Origin: an uncultured Christensenella sp.
GTDB lineage: Bacteria > Bacillota > Clostridia > Christensenellales > Borkfalkiaceae
Assembly (NCBI GenBank): GCA_910578065.1
Contig: CAJTPB010000006.1
Location: forward strand, 1-64,000
Reading direction: 5' to 3'
Length of the DNA: 64,000 nt
Shown piece by piece: positions 10,011 to 18,255 of the stretch (position 1 is the stretch's first letter; each line of letters begins with the position of its first letter). The notes under the pieces are model-generated. The model searched no databases. It saw nothing but the letters and a program-made list of their open reading frames with translations, and had not been told where the DNA came from. The translations under genes were made by a program, and so were the position numbers.

Positions 10011-10058
10011 GCTTCAAATGCCGCAATGCCCGGCGAAGCAATCAATAATAAAAGTTAT

Positions 10059-10084
10059 GCCGCGCTTAAAGCGCGGCGTTTTTT
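10059..10084 (+). terminator. Terminator for the BirA-like gene
   Basis: GCCGCGC pairs with GCGCGGC across TTAAA and is followed by G and six T's on the plus strand. The stop codon of the convergent DeoC-like gene (10066-10068) is inside the loop. Confidence 0.85.
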
Positions 10085-10863
10085 GTTTGTTCTATGTTTG
10101 CCGAAGGAAGCAGCTTCGGCTTGGGCTGAGGCGGATTTAACGAGCGTTCCGCATCGCGATACAATTCTTCCGCAATGCGATCGGCGCACCCCGTAGAAGC
10201 GCGCGCGATTCCCGTTTTTAACAGCAAACGAAGCTGTTCCGCGTTTTCTACCCCCGAACAGTCCACCTTGATTTTTTCGCCGCCCGCATCCGCCGCGCAT
10301 ATTACGTAAGCAGTTTCGCCCCGCACGCAAACGCCGTCCGCACGCGCTTCCCGCGCGGCGCGCACCCCCGTGGCAATCTGTTCGATGCCAAGCGTATGGT
10401 CTTCGAGCGAGAGCACGAACGCGCACTTTTTTACCGCCTTGCGCACCCGTTTGATCTCTCGCTTTAAATAGGGCACGTTTCCGCCCGTAAGCGCGGAATA
10501 ACAGCATACAAGACGAATTTCCTTTGCCCCCTGCCGCGCGGCTTTTTTTGCTTCCGTCTTTTTTACGGAAATCAAACTTTCCCCCGTACCGCCCACAAGG
10601 CAGCAAACGCGCACTCCGCTGCCCGCAAGCAGCCGCCTTGCCGAAGCTACGTTTACGGGAGAAACCAAAACGCCGTCCGCCTTTAACTTTCTGGCGCAAG
10701 CGCAGGCGTTTTTTAACGCCGTTTTATCCGTTTCCCGCCGCGATGCGTCTACCGTAAGCCGCTTTAATGTAACGGAAATTTCCGTTTCTCGGCGATATCT
10801 GCGAAATTCCGCATATTCCGCGGCTTCCGCCGCGTTCATTCCTTTTTGCATTCCCTCTTCCAT
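10066..10863 (-). CDS. DeoC-like TIM-barrel protein lacking aldolase catalytic residues
   Basis: About 265 residues follow the deoxyribose-phosphate aldolase pattern: DGVLVSPVNVASARRLLAGSG, then VRVCCLVGGTGES, then EAKKAARQGAKEIRLVC, and a final ASTGCADRI phosphate-site-like end. The catalytic Asp in the EIDMV motif reads EIRLV, and the Schiff-base Lys of the VKTSTGF motif is replaced (GVCVRGETAY). Only a lysine in the last strand (KIKVDCSG) resembles the proton-relay Lys. The N-terminus is rich in Arg/Ala. I infer a non-aldolase paralogue. Start is uncertain: ATG at 10863 is chosen, but TTG at 10902 is open and downstream ATGs exist. It is convergent with the BirA-like gene. Confidence 0.6.
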   Translation of the reverse strand: MEEGMQKGMNAAEAAEYAEFRRYRRETEISVTLKRLTVDASRRETDKTALKNACACARKLKADGVLVSPVNVASARRLLAGSGVRVCCLVGGTGESLISVKKTEAKKAARQGAKEIRLVCCYSALTGGNVPYLKREIKRVRKAVKKCAFVLSLEDHTLGIEQIATGVRAAREARADGVCVRGETAYVICAADAGGEKIKVDCSGVENAEQLRLLLKTGIARASTGCADRIAEELYRDAERSLNPPQPKPKLLPSANIEQTKNAAL

Positions 10864-10930
10864 ATCGGAAATTTTTCCCCGAAACGCGGGAAAATATCCC
10901 AAATCCGTACAAATTATGACAAATATATAA

Positions 10931-10939
10931 TGGTATAAT
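10931..10939 (+). promoter_or_regulatory. Extended -10 promoter placing +1 on the ATG
   Basis: TGG-TATAAT is an extended -10 element without a recognisable -35. The six bases after it lead straight to the ATG at 10946, the position predicted for +1. Confidence 0.7.
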
Positions 10940-10945
10940 GCAATT

Positions 10946-11197
10946 ATGAATTTGCTTTCCGTGCAAGGTCAGGGCGCAGTCTGGCTGATCGTTTTGTTTT
11001 TACTCTGCGTAATACTCGTGCATGCGACCAAGCTCGCAAGAATCGGCTACCGCACTTTAAGAAAAAAACTTCCGCCCGAAAAGCCTGCGCCTAAACCGCA
11101 GCAAAAGCCCGAACCGGTATATTTTATTGTGGAACGCAAACAGAAAAAACGCGCCAAAACGGAATACACTCCCCCGAAAGAGATAAAATTCCGTTAA
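10946..11197 (+). CDS. Small single-pass membrane protein, function unknown
   Basis: The 83-residue product has one hydrophobic segment (about residues 11-27, GAVWLIVLFLLCVILVHA) and then a basic, proline-rich tail (KKLPPEKPAPKPQQKPEPV) ending in more Lys/Arg. This predicts an N-out or short N-terminal anchor with a cytoplasmic basic tail. I recognise no family. It has its own promoter and terminator and no Shine-Dalgarno, so translation probably begins at the 5' end of a leaderless mRNA. Confidence 0.7.
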   Translation: MNLLSVQGQGAVWLIVLFLLCVILVHATKLARIGYRTLRKKLPPEKPAPKPQQKPEPVYFIVERKQKKRAKTEYTPPKEIKFR

Positions 11198-11247
11198 AAA
11201 TTTTACAGCGCGTTAAATTAAAAAATCAGCCGATACTTCCCAACAAT

Positions 11248-11290
11248 ACAAACGGCGTTTGAACGTTTTTTGAATGCCGTTTGTTTTTTA
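11248..11290 (+). terminator. Terminator for the small membrane protein gene
   Basis: ACAAACGGC (11248-11256) pairs with GCCGTTTGT (11276-11284), followed by a T-rich run. The loop is 19 bases, partly able to pair. Confidence 0.75.
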
Positions 11291-11559
11291 TTTTAACCGC
11301 CCTGCTTATTATTTGGTATCGCGTAAAGCCGTTTGCTATAATCTTGCCGTACAAAGAAATATACAAAGCGGGTGCCGTTTATTTTAACCGCCCCGCTTAT
11401 GATATGGTATCGCATAAAGCCGTTTGCTATAATCTTGCCGTACAAAGAAATATACAAAGCGGGTGCTGTTTATTTTAACCGCCCTGCTTAATATTTGGTA
11501 ACGCGTAAAGCCGTTTGCTATAATCTTGCCGTACAAAGAAATATACAAAGCGGGTGCCG
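11287..11559 (+). repeat. Three tandem copies of a 91-bp non-coding repeat
   Basis: Copies start at 11287, 11378 and 11469, each exactly 91 bp with a few substitutions. Because 91 is not a multiple of three, it is not a coding repeat. Every copy contains TGC-TATAAT, an extended -10 box, and starts with TTTATTTTAACCGCC. The remainder of the 11198-11691 gap holds only the two terminators. Confidence 0.93.
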
Positions 11560-11655
11560 TATTATTTTTGATTTAAGCCCTATATATCCTCCTCCATTAT
11601 GATATAGCGCCGCTTTGCTTTACCAATGAATGTCTGCCGCTTGCATTACTTGCGG

Positions 11656-11684
11656 CAAAAAAGCGCCCGTTTGCAAACGGGCGC
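11656..11684 (-). terminator. Terminator after dfrA
   Basis: GCGCCCGTTT pairs with AAACGGGCGC across GC, followed on the minus strand by six T's. It ends the panE-to-dfrA run. Confidence 0.93.
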
Positions 11685-11691
11685 TGTTATA

Positions 11692-12180
11692 TTATAAATT
11701 CATGTTTTCGTACAGGCAAAAGCGTATGGTATAGCCGTTATCGATAATCGGCTCGCTTTCTTCCGTCAAACGGAAGTTTTGATCCGCATCCAAATCGGGC
11801 ACAAATACTTCCGCCCCGCCGTCCGCTTCTACCTTAGTGACAAGCACGTGCGTGCAATAAGGGATCAGCGTGCGGTAAACGCTTGCTCCGCCGATGACGA
11901 ACACGTCGTCCGGCGGGTATTTTTTTACTTCTTCGAACAGTTCTTCCAAACTGTGTACGGTGATCACCCCTTCCCCCATGTCGTCGGGAGAAAGCACGAT
12001 ATTCACGCGGTTTTTCAAAGGCTTGCCTTCGGGGAAAGAAAGCAGGGTGTTCCGCCCCATTACCACAACTTTCCCTTTTGTGGTTTCGCGGAAAAACTTC
12101 ATATCGAGGGGAAGGGAAAACATTAAGTCGTTCCCTTTGCCGATGCCCCAATTTTTATCTGCATGGAAAATCGCTTTCAT
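11692..12180 (-). CDS. dfrA: Dihydrofolate reductase
   Basis: The enzyme reduces dihydrofolate to tetrahydrofolate with NADPH. The 162-residue sequence has the expected start (KAIFHADKNWGIGKGNDLMF), the acidic substrate-binding position is Asp in LPLDMKFF, and the NADPH motifs are GRNTLLSFPEGKPLKNR and VFVIGGASVYRTLI. The ATG shares one base with the thyA stop (TGATG). It regenerates the folate oxidised by ThyA, the usual reason for pairing. I use dfrA as the generic symbol. Confidence 0.94.
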   Translation of the reverse strand: MKAIFHADKNWGIGKGNDLMFSLPLDMKFFRETTKGKVVVMGRNTLLSFPEGKPLKNRVNIVLSPDDMGEGVITVHSLEELFEEVKKYPPDDVFVIGGASVYRTLIPYCTHVLVTKVEADGGAEVFVPDLDADQNFRLTEESEPIIDNGYTIRFCLYENMNL

Positions 12181-13010
12181 CAGATCGCCACCGGAATTTT
12201 TGTATTTAAAGGCGTGTATTCGTAATTTTCCAACTTAAAACTTTCCACCGTAAAATCGTAAAAGTTTTTTACCGAAGGATCTACGATCAGCTTGGGCGCG
12301 GGTTTGGGATCGTTTGCGACGACCTCTTTTACAATGGGTAAATGCCTGTCGTACAAGTGCGCGTCTGCAATTACGTGCACGAGTTCGCCCGCTTTCAGCC
12401 CGCTGACCTGCGCAAACATGATAAGCAGCACGGCGTATTGCACCACATTCCAGTTGTTTGCCGTAAGCATATCGTTGGAACGCTGATTCAAAATGCCGTT
12501 TAACGTATCGCCCGAAACGTTAAACGTCATCGAATACGCGCAGGGGTATAGGTGCATTTCGTGCAGATCTTGAAAGTTATACAAATTCGTCATAATCCTG
12601 CGCGAAGCGGGATTATGCTTTAAATCGTACAGCACCCTGTCTACTTGATCGAACTCCCCCTCTTTATACTTGGCTTTCTGCGCAAGCTGATAGCCGTACG
12701 CTTTGCCGATCGATCCGCTTTCGTCCGCCCAGCTATCCCAAATGTGCGAGTTCAAGTCGCGCACGTTATTGCTCTTTTTCTGCCAGATCCAAAGCAGTTC
12801 GTCGATACACGATTTGAACGCCGTGCGCCGAATGGTGAGGATGGGAAATTCTTTTTGCAAATCGTACCTGTTTACGATGCCGAATTTTTTTACCGTGTGC
12901 GCGGGCGCGCCGTCTTCCCAGCGGGGGCGCACGGAAAGTTCGGTATCCCAAACGCCCGTTTGGATAATCTCGTTACAGTTGTTTATAAATAACTCGTCGG
13001 CTCTGCTCAT
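12180..13010 (-). CDS. thyA: Thymidylate synthase
   Basis: ThyA methylates dUMP to dTMP using methylene-tetrahydrofolate. The catalytic cysteine is in LYPCAYSMTF, followed by the dUMP-binding NQRSNDML motif; TIRRTAFKSCIDELLW is the conserved N-terminal region. The C-terminus ends NTKIPVAI, as in many Firmicutes ThyA proteins. The start at 13010 has AGGAGG seven bases upstream and overlaps the gltX stop by four bases (ATGA). The protein is 276 residues. Confidence 0.96.
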   Translation of the reverse strand: MSRADELFINNCNEIIQTGVWDTELSVRPRWEDGAPAHTVKKFGIVNRYDLQKEFPILTIRRTAFKSCIDELLWIWQKKSNNVRDLNSHIWDSWADESGSIGKAYGYQLAQKAKYKEGEFDQVDRVLYDLKHNPASRRIMTNLYNFQDLHEMHLYPCAYSMTFNVSGDTLNGILNQRSNDMLTANNWNVVQYAVLLIMFAQVSGLKAGELVHVIADAHLYDRHLPIVKEVVANDPKPAPKLIVDPSVKNFYDFTVESFKLENYEYTPLNTKIPVAI

Positions 13011-14650
13011 GATTCCTCCTGCGCCTGCGCGATGCGCGCGCGCGTTTCTTTTTCGCCTAAAATTTGTAAAATCGTCCACAGATCGGGGGTGTTTGCCCTG
13101 CCCGTAACCGCAATGCGGAGCACTTCCGCAACGTCCGACACGCTGCCCTTGTATCCTTCGGGATTCTGCTTATAATCTTTCATTTCCGCGGCAAAGCCGA
13201 GACTTGCCGCAATCTCTTTTAATTTACCGAACCACGTTTGCGCGTCGTCGGAATATCGGTACGAGTCCGCAAACGCCTTTAAAATCGCGTTGCGCGTTTG
13301 TTTTTCCGTGCGGTATTTGTCTTGCCGCGCCCCTTTGCGGAAGAAATACGCGATCTGCTCCATCGCCTGTTTTGCGGTTGTAAAATCTTTTCTGCGCTTT
13401 TTGCCCGCCGTGCCCATGCACAGGTTCAGCACTTTTAACAGATATTCTTCCTCTTTCAAATATCCCTTTTGCTCTTCCGTTCCGAATTCTTCCGCCCAGC
13501 CCTTTAAAAAGGCGAGCATTTCTTCTGCGGAAAGTTTGGCAAGTTCGTTTTTGGAAATATCGTTCAGCTTGTCCAAATCGAACAGCGCGCCGCTTTTCCC
13601 CATTTTTTCCACCGTAAATTTGAACGATTGCAGCGGGGATTCGGGATTTTTCAAATACCATTCTTCGAAGTTGGAATTTAACAGGGTGAGCATATACACC
13701 TTTACCGCGCGGGAATAATAACCTTCCTGCCGGTAAAATTCCAAAGAGAGTTCGGGATCTTTGCGCTTGGAAAGTTTGCGGCGGGTTTCGCCGTCTTGCT
13801 TCATCAGCGAGCAGTTATGCCCGTAAGCGGGAAGCGGAAACCCGAGCGCTTGAAACAGTTCCAAATGAATGGGAAGGGAGGCAAGCCATTCTTCCCCGCG
13901 GATCACCAGCGTGGTGCGCATAAAATGATCGTCGATCGCGTGCGCGAAATGATAAGTGGGAATGCCGTCCGACTTTAAAATAACGACGTCTTGATCGTTT
14001 TCCGTTACCGTAATATCCCCTTTGATCCGATCGCGGAAGGCGATTTTGCGTTCGGGATTCCCTTGCGACTTTAAGCGGATTACAAAGGGAAGCCCCGCTT
14101 TCAGCTTTTCGTCGATCTGCTCTTCGGTAAGATTGCGGCAAGCGGCGTATTCGCCGTAATAGCCCGTGATTTTCTTTTCCGCAGTCTGCTTTTCGCGCAG
14201 GGCGGAAAGCGATTCTTCCGTACAGAAACAGGGATAAGCAAGTCCGCGCGCGATCAGATCTTTTGCGAACGCGCGGTACATTTCGGCGCGCTCCCGCTGA
14301 TAGTAGGGCGCATATTCGTTTTTCGCCCCTTCGATTTCCGCCCCTTCGTCAAAGCGGATATCGAAATACTTCAATGCGTTTTTCACCGCTTCGACCGCCC
14401 CGTCTACCTTGCGCTTTAAATCGGTATCTTCGATGCGCAGATACATAATGCCGCCGCTTAAATGGGCGACGCGCTCGTTTGCAATCGCGACGAACAGATT
14501 ACCCAAATGGATAAATCCCGTGGGCGAGGGGGCAAGTCTTGTTACTTGCGCCCCTTTGGGCAGATCGCGCGGAGGATATTTTTCCTCGTAAAACGCAAGC
14601 GGAGGATACTCCCCCGGAAGCAGTTTTTCCGCCAATTTACGATAATCCAT
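13007..14650 (-). CDS. gltX: Glutamate--tRNA ligase
   Basis: This class I synthetase charges tRNA-Glu. The HIGH-like signature is PSPTGFIHLGN and the KMSKS-like loop is RRKLSKRKDPE, with the Rossmann core between them. At 547 residues it is longer than the usual 470-490, mainly through a ~35-residue N-terminal extension before the first beta strand and insertions in the C-terminal anticodon domain. AAAGGAG precedes the ATG. It is followed by thyA with a 4-base overlap. Confidence 0.94.
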   Translation of the reverse strand: MDYRKLAEKLLPGEYPPLAFYEEKYPPRDLPKGAQVTRLAPSPTGFIHLGNLFVAIANERVAHLSGGIMYLRIEDTDLKRKVDGAVEAVKNALKYFDIRFDEGAEIEGAKNEYAPYYQRERAEMYRAFAKDLIARGLAYPCFCTEESLSALREKQTAEKKITGYYGEYAACRNLTEEQIDEKLKAGLPFVIRLKSQGNPERKIAFRDRIKGDITVTENDQDVVILKSDGIPTYHFAHAIDDHFMRTTLVIRGEEWLASLPIHLELFQALGFPLPAYGHNCSLMKQDGETRRKLSKRKDPELSLEFYRQEGYYSRAVKVYMLTLLNSNFEEWYLKNPESPLQSFKFTVEKMGKSGALFDLDKLNDISKNELAKLSAEEMLAFLKGWAEEFGTEEQKGYLKEEEYLLKVLNLCMGTAGKKRRKDFTTAKQAMEQIAYFFRKGARQDKYRTEKQTRNAILKAFADSYRYSDDAQTWFGKLKEIAASLGFAAEMKDYKQNPEGYKGSVSDVAEVLRIAVTGRANTPDLWTILQILGEKETRARIAQAQEES

Positions 14651-14657
14651 ATGTACG

Positions 14658-15368
14658 TTACTCCTTTATTTCCTGAAAAATTTCCGTAAAATAACCGCTT
14701 GCGGAAACGCGTTCGTTCCCCTCTTTTAAATGCAGCGTATCGCCCAGACGTTCGCAGCGGAAATACGCTTCGTCACCATGCCGTTCTTCCGTCGAAAGCA
14801 CGGTAACGGACGTAGGCGCAAGAAAGAACCCATGCAACAGCGCTTGCGTCGATATGTTCAACAGGTGCGATAAAAACACCATGCCGATTCCGAAGTGACA
14901 AAAAATGACGACCGTTTTTTGCGAGCCAGGCTCTTTGCGGTATCTTCTGCCCTCGCGGAAATAACCGTAAGACTGCAAAAATTCGTCTAACGAAGCGCAA
15001 ACGCGCTCGTATTCCTTTTTCAGCCCCAACATGTTCGGCGCGTTCACCCACTCGTTTTCGCAAAAATTTTTATCTTCCCCCGTCCACTCGGAAGGATAAA
15101 AATCCCACGGAATGCGCTTTCCGCGCTTTCCGTCGTCGATGGAAAAATAAAATTCCTGCGCCCAATCGAGAATTTTTTCCTCTTTGCCCCACGCTTTCAA
15201 ACAAGCGCGCGCGGTATCGCGCGCACGTCCCAAGGGGGAAACGAACGCGTCGTCTATCTGCCAATCCTTTGCCCGCTTTGCAAGCAGAGCCGCTTCCCGC
15301 CAGCCCTTTTCGGTTAAACTGTCGATCGAATAATCGGGATCGCCGTGACGAATTAAAATCAACCTCAT
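14658..15368 (-). CDS. Histidine phosphatase family protein
   Basis: The 236-residue protein starts with the catalytic LIRHGDPDY (phospho-histidine acceptor H8), has Arg in SPLGRARDTAR, and a second catalytic His in FCHFGIGMVFL. This is the phosphoglycerate mutase / broad-specificity phosphatase fold. The substrate cannot be told. It has a longer middle part (WTGEDKNFCENEW...) than alpha-ribazole phosphatases. AAGGAG is positioned before the ATG. It lies in a tight run between panE and gltX. Confidence 0.88.
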   Translation of the reverse strand: MRLILIRHGDPDYSIDSLTEKGWREAALLAKRAKDWQIDDAFVSPLGRARDTARACLKAWGKEEKILDWAQEFYFSIDDGKRGKRIPWDFYPSEWTGEDKNFCENEWVNAPNMLGLKKEYERVCASLDEFLQSYGYFREGRRYRKEPGSQKTVVIFCHFGIGMVFLSHLLNISTQALLHGFFLAPTSVTVLSTEERHGDEAYFRCERLGDTLHLKEGNERVSASGYFTEIFQEIKE

Positions 15369-15380
15369 CTTTATTTCTCC

Positions 15381-16385
15381 TTACCGTAATAATTGCGCGC
15401 TTTCGGGCGCGATTTCCGCAAACCCGTTTTCGATTTCGTGTACCAGCGCCACCGCGCGTTCCAAACAAGGCGTACATACGGCGCATTCCCTTCCCGCGCG
15501 AACGACCGCCCCTGCGATATAGTCGATTTCGCACCGTCTGCCCTCTTGCAAATCTTTTAACATGCCCGAACGGGTTTCGCGGTATTTCTTCATTGCGACG
15601 GGCAAAAGCGGTTTTGCCAACGCTCCGCCGAACACCTTGTATAAATCGTGCCCGTTTAAGGGCAGTTTTTCGCAGCCGCAGGCGCGGGCGACAGCGAACG
15701 TTTCGCGCATAAGAGATAAAACCAGCTTTTTGTATTTACGGGAAAGTTCCCCGAACGAAAGCCCCGTGATCGCGGAAAGGGTAGAAAACGAAGCGTTCAC
15801 GGCGAGTTTTGCAAAGCGGATCTCTTCGATTTTCCCCACCGTAACAACGCCGAGTTTTTCCAATAACCGCGCAATTTCCGACAGCCGCTCCCCTTTTCCG
15901 CACCCGCCGATGGAAAAACGGTATCCGTTCGCGCTTGTAATGCGCACCCTTCCCGCTTCCGTCCGCTCCGCGCCCCAAGAAAGCGCGCAACCGTATACCC
16001 TGTCTTTGCCGAGAACGGCGCATAGCGCCTCTTCGGGCAGACCGTTTTGCACCGAAACCAGCGCACCGTCCTCTTTTAAATAGTCGTTTAAAAAGCAGGC
16101 GATTTGCGCGTTTTCTTTTTGCTTTGCGGCAAGAAAAATCAAATCGTATTGTTCCGTCAGCTCATCGGGCAAAAGCGCGGTAACGGGCACGGTAAATTCC
16201 GCTTCCCCGTAAATGCGCGCGCCTGCGCCGTTTAACGCCGCGGCGTGTTCGCGGCTGCGCGTAACCAAATCGCACGCGATCCCCGCGCGGGAAAACAGCG
16301 CGCCCAACGAAGTGCCCATAGCCCCCGCGCCGTATATGCAAATTTTTTTGTCGCTTTTTTCGCTTTTTTCGCAGTTTTGTTCCAT
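15381..16385 (-). CDS. panE: 2-dehydropantoate 2-reductase
   Basis: This enzyme reduces ketopantoate to pantoate in coenzyme A synthesis. The NADPH-binding fold begins CIYGAGAMGTSLGALFSRAG, followed by LAAKQKENAQI and SVQNGLPEE. The catalytic Lys is in IRFAKLAVNASFSTLSAITG, and the C-terminal substrate domain ends EGRRCEIDYIAGAVV, a family hallmark. I place the start at the ATG at 16385; a GTG at 16412 is also open. The upstream ~200 bases (16386-16589) show no clear promoter. It heads the run to dfrA. Confidence 0.88.
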   Translation of the reverse strand: MEQNCEKSEKSDKKICIYGAGAMGTSLGALFSRAGIACDLVTRSREHAAALNGAGARIYGEAEFTVPVTALLPDELTEQYDLIFLAAKQKENAQIACFLNDYLKEDGALVSVQNGLPEEALCAVLGKDRVYGCALSWGAERTEAGRVRITSANGYRFSIGGCGKGERLSEIARLLEKLGVVTVGKIEEIRFAKLAVNASFSTLSAITGLSFGELSRKYKKLVLSLMRETFAVARACGCEKLPLNGHDLYKVFGGALAKPLLPVAMKKYRETRSGMLKDLQEGRRCEIDYIAGAVVRAGRECAVCTPCLERAVALVHEIENGFAEIAPESAQLLR

Positions 16386-16589
16386 ACCCCGTCCGTCAGC
16401 CGAATCGATCACCGCAAAGGCAAGCCGATAGATCCCTTCGCATGCGCGTTATAAACAGCCGCGCGCAAAGGCAAGCATATAATTACCTCTGCCGAATTTT
16501 TTATAAAAAGGCTTACTATCTTATAACGAGCGCGGTAAAGGAAAACTTTTATCGCTTACTCTTTATTAAAGCGTAAATCAGAAATGTTG

Positions 16590-17096
16590 TTATTCCGCTT
16601 TTTTTGCGATTTTCATAAGTTCATGCACCGTATCGTCTATCGTCTGTCCGTCGCAATCCACACACTCGTCTGCATACAACTGATACAGCGGAGCGCGTTC
16701 CCGATACAACTCTTTCAGCGAACGGACGTCGCCGCGCATGACTACCCCGCGTTTATGAAAATCCCCCACGCGCCGTTCCACTTCCCCCTCGCTTAAACGA
16801 AGATACACCACTTTGCCTATTTTTTTCAAGTGTTCCATCGCGCGCGGGCAGTAAATCACACTGCCGCCCGTAGCAATCACGCAGCGGTCGGCTTGCAGCG
16901 AAGCGTTTACCTCTTCCTCGATAGCAAGAAAGCCTTCCGCGCCCTTTTGTTCGATAATTTCCGAAAGAAGCGCGTTTTCTCTGCCTTGAATCAGCAAATC
17001 GCAGTCGACAAACGAATATCCGATTTTTTTCGCCAACAGCACGCCCGCCGTACTCTTGCCCGACGACGGCATGCCGATGAGAACCAAGTTGTTCAT
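16590..17096 (-). CDS. aroK: Shikimate kinase
   Basis: The enzyme phosphorylates shikimate in aromatic amino acid synthesis. The P-loop is GMPSSGKST (about residues 8-16), the shikimate-binding acidic motif is DCD in FVDCDLLI, and the glycine-rich loop is VIATGGSVI. The protein is 168 residues. I set the start at 17096 because upstream ATGs lie at or before the predicted transcript start. There is no Shine-Dalgarno. Related pathway genes (DAHP synthase, pheA) are at the far end of the window. Confidence 0.92.
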   Translation of the reverse strand: MNNLVLIGMPSSGKSTAGVLLAKKIGYSFVDCDLLIQGRENALLSEIIEQKGAEGFLAIEEEVNASLQADRCVIATGGSVIYCPRAMEHLKKIGKVVYLRLSEGEVERRVGDFHKRGVVMRGDVRSLKELYRERAPLYQLYADECVDCDGQTIDDTVHELMKIAKKAE

Positions 17097-17105
17097 ATAC
17101 CGCAT

Positions 17106-17134
17106 ATTATAATGCAATACGAAAAAAAAGTCAA
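17106..17134 (-). promoter_or_regulatory. aroK promoter, near-consensus
   Basis: On the minus strand, TTGACT (17129-17134), 17 bp, TATAAT (17106-17111). Predicted +1 is 3-4 bases before the aroK ATG, so the leader is too short for a ribosome binding site. Confidence 0.82.
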
Positions 17135-17193
17135 CGGCGCAAAGGACGGACGGCGCACATTTTAAAAACTTATTTCAAAAGATTATTTTGCGC

Positions 17194-17222
17194 TTGACAA
17201 ACAAATTGTAAAGTAGTATACT
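17194..17222 (+). promoter_or_regulatory. Promoter of the 17273 lipoprotein gene
   Basis: TTGACA (17194-17199), 17 bp, TATACT (17217-17222). This gene has a normal leader of about 45 bases with AAGGAG before the ATG. Confidence 0.88.
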
Positions 17223-17272
17223 ATTTTTAACCGAAACGGCGTGTTCGGAAATCGTTTTACAAGGAGATTTGT

Positions 17273-17722
17273 ATGAAAAAGAAAGGCATATTTTTAACCG
17301 TTATCTTGCTTGCAGTCGCAATGCTTACGCTTCTTTGCGGGTGCAGCGCATACGGCAAAATTCAATCCGCATACGAAAAAGCGGGTTATGAAGAACAAGA
17401 ATCCGTTCCCAACGCGCAAAAAGACGCGTTAAAGGCGATTATGGGCGAAGATTACGAAAACGTTTGCACCGTTCACGTTATGACGAGAACGCCCGAAGGA
17501 CTTGCGGATATTGGGAAAACCAACGTAGTTATTATTCTCGAATTTAAATCGAACGACGCGATAAAAGAGGAAATCGACAAGCGCGAAGGGTTGAAAAATT
17601 TACTCAAAGATTCGGCGGAAGATTTACAGCAATCGAAAATCGTAAGCGGAAACTGCGTGCTTATTATAAATGTCGGCTTTGATATGGCTAATGCTTATTC
17701 CATCTTCGAAAGCACGAAATAA
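17273..17722 (+). CDS. Hypothetical lipoprotein
   Basis: The 149-residue product has a lipoprotein signal (KKKGIFLTVILLAVAMLTLL, lipobox LLCGC) and so is predicted to be anchored outside the cytoplasmic membrane. The mature domain is acidic and helical (AYEKAGYEEQESV..., KDSAEDLQQSK) with no motif I recognise. It is a stand-alone unit with its own near-consensus promoter and strong terminator. Confidence 0.8.
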   Translation: MKKKGIFLTVILLAVAMLTLLCGCSAYGKIQSAYEKAGYEEQESVPNAQKDALKAIMGEDYENVCTVHVMTRTPEGLADIGKTNVVIILEFKSNDAIKEEIDKREGLKNLLKDSAEDLQQSKIVSGNCVLIINVGFDMANAYSIFESTK

Positions 17723-17730
17723 GTATTTTC

Positions 17731-17764
17731 CCCTTTCGCCCGTTCGGCGAAAGGGATTTTTTTG
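17731..17764 (+). terminator. Terminator after the lipoprotein gene
   Basis: CCCTTTCGCC pairs with GGCGAAAGGG across a 5-base loop, followed by A and seven T's. Confidence 0.94.
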
Positions 17765-17792
17765 CTTTTTTCGGAAAAGGGCGTAAAAAAAG

Positions 17793-17821
17793 TTGTCAAC
17801 CCCGTTAAAATATGGTATACT
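17793..17821 (+). promoter_or_regulatory. Promoter of secG-rnr
   Basis: TTGTCA (17793-17798), 17 bp, TATACT (17816-17821) with an extended TGG just before it. Confidence 0.85.
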
Positions 17822-17860
17822 TTTTTGGTATTTCGGAAAAGAATAAAAGGACGACAAGTT

Positions 17861-18181
17861 ATGGATAGCGTAATAAAAGTTTTAAATCTTCTTGCCCCCG
17901 CAAAAGACGCGGCGACGTACACCACTTACCTTACCATTAGCATCGTTTTCGTTATCGCCATGTTTGTTGCGGCGGTTGCGGCGATCATATTGGTGTTGAT
18001 CCAACCGGGCAATTCGGAAGGAATCGACGCGCTCGGCGGTTCGAGCGAAACCTTTTTCGGAAAAAACAAAGGGAAGTCTACCGAAGCTACGTTGAAAAAA
18101 TGGACGATCGCCTGCCTTGTTGTTTTGGCGGTGCTCGCGATCATATTCTTCATTTTGCAGACCACCGAAATTTGGTCTTAA
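17861..18181 (+). CDS. secG: Preprotein translocase subunit SecG
   Basis: SecG is the small SecYEG subunit that aids protein export. The 106-residue protein has two hydrophobic segments (about 22-46 and 82-102) joined by the family loop LIQPGNSEGIDALGGSSETF, which matches the usual GL..A.GG..E.LFG pattern (continuing FGKNKGKS). The ATG at 17861 is preceded by AAAAGGA. The order secG-rnr-smpB is conserved in many Firmicutes. The N-terminus is about 20 residues longer than in B. subtilis. Confidence 0.92.
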   Translation: MDSVIKVLNLLAPAKDAATYTTYLTISIVFVIAMFVAAVAAIILVLIQPGNSEGIDALGGSSETFFGKNKGKSTEATLKKWTIACLVVLAVLAIIFFILQTTEIWS

Positions 18182-18202
18182 ACGGAAAATTTTCGAAAAA
18201 TC

Positions 18203-18231
18203 AGGGGCGGCTCGCATTCGGGCTGCCCCTA
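18203..18231 (+). other. Hairpin between secG and rnr
   Basis: AGGGGCGGC pairs imperfectly with GGCTGCCCCT, with only a short T-rich stretch following. It could be a weak terminator or a processing stem between the co-transcribed genes. Confidence 0.4.
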
Positions 18232-18255
18232 TCTTTACCCAATAAAGGAGTTATT

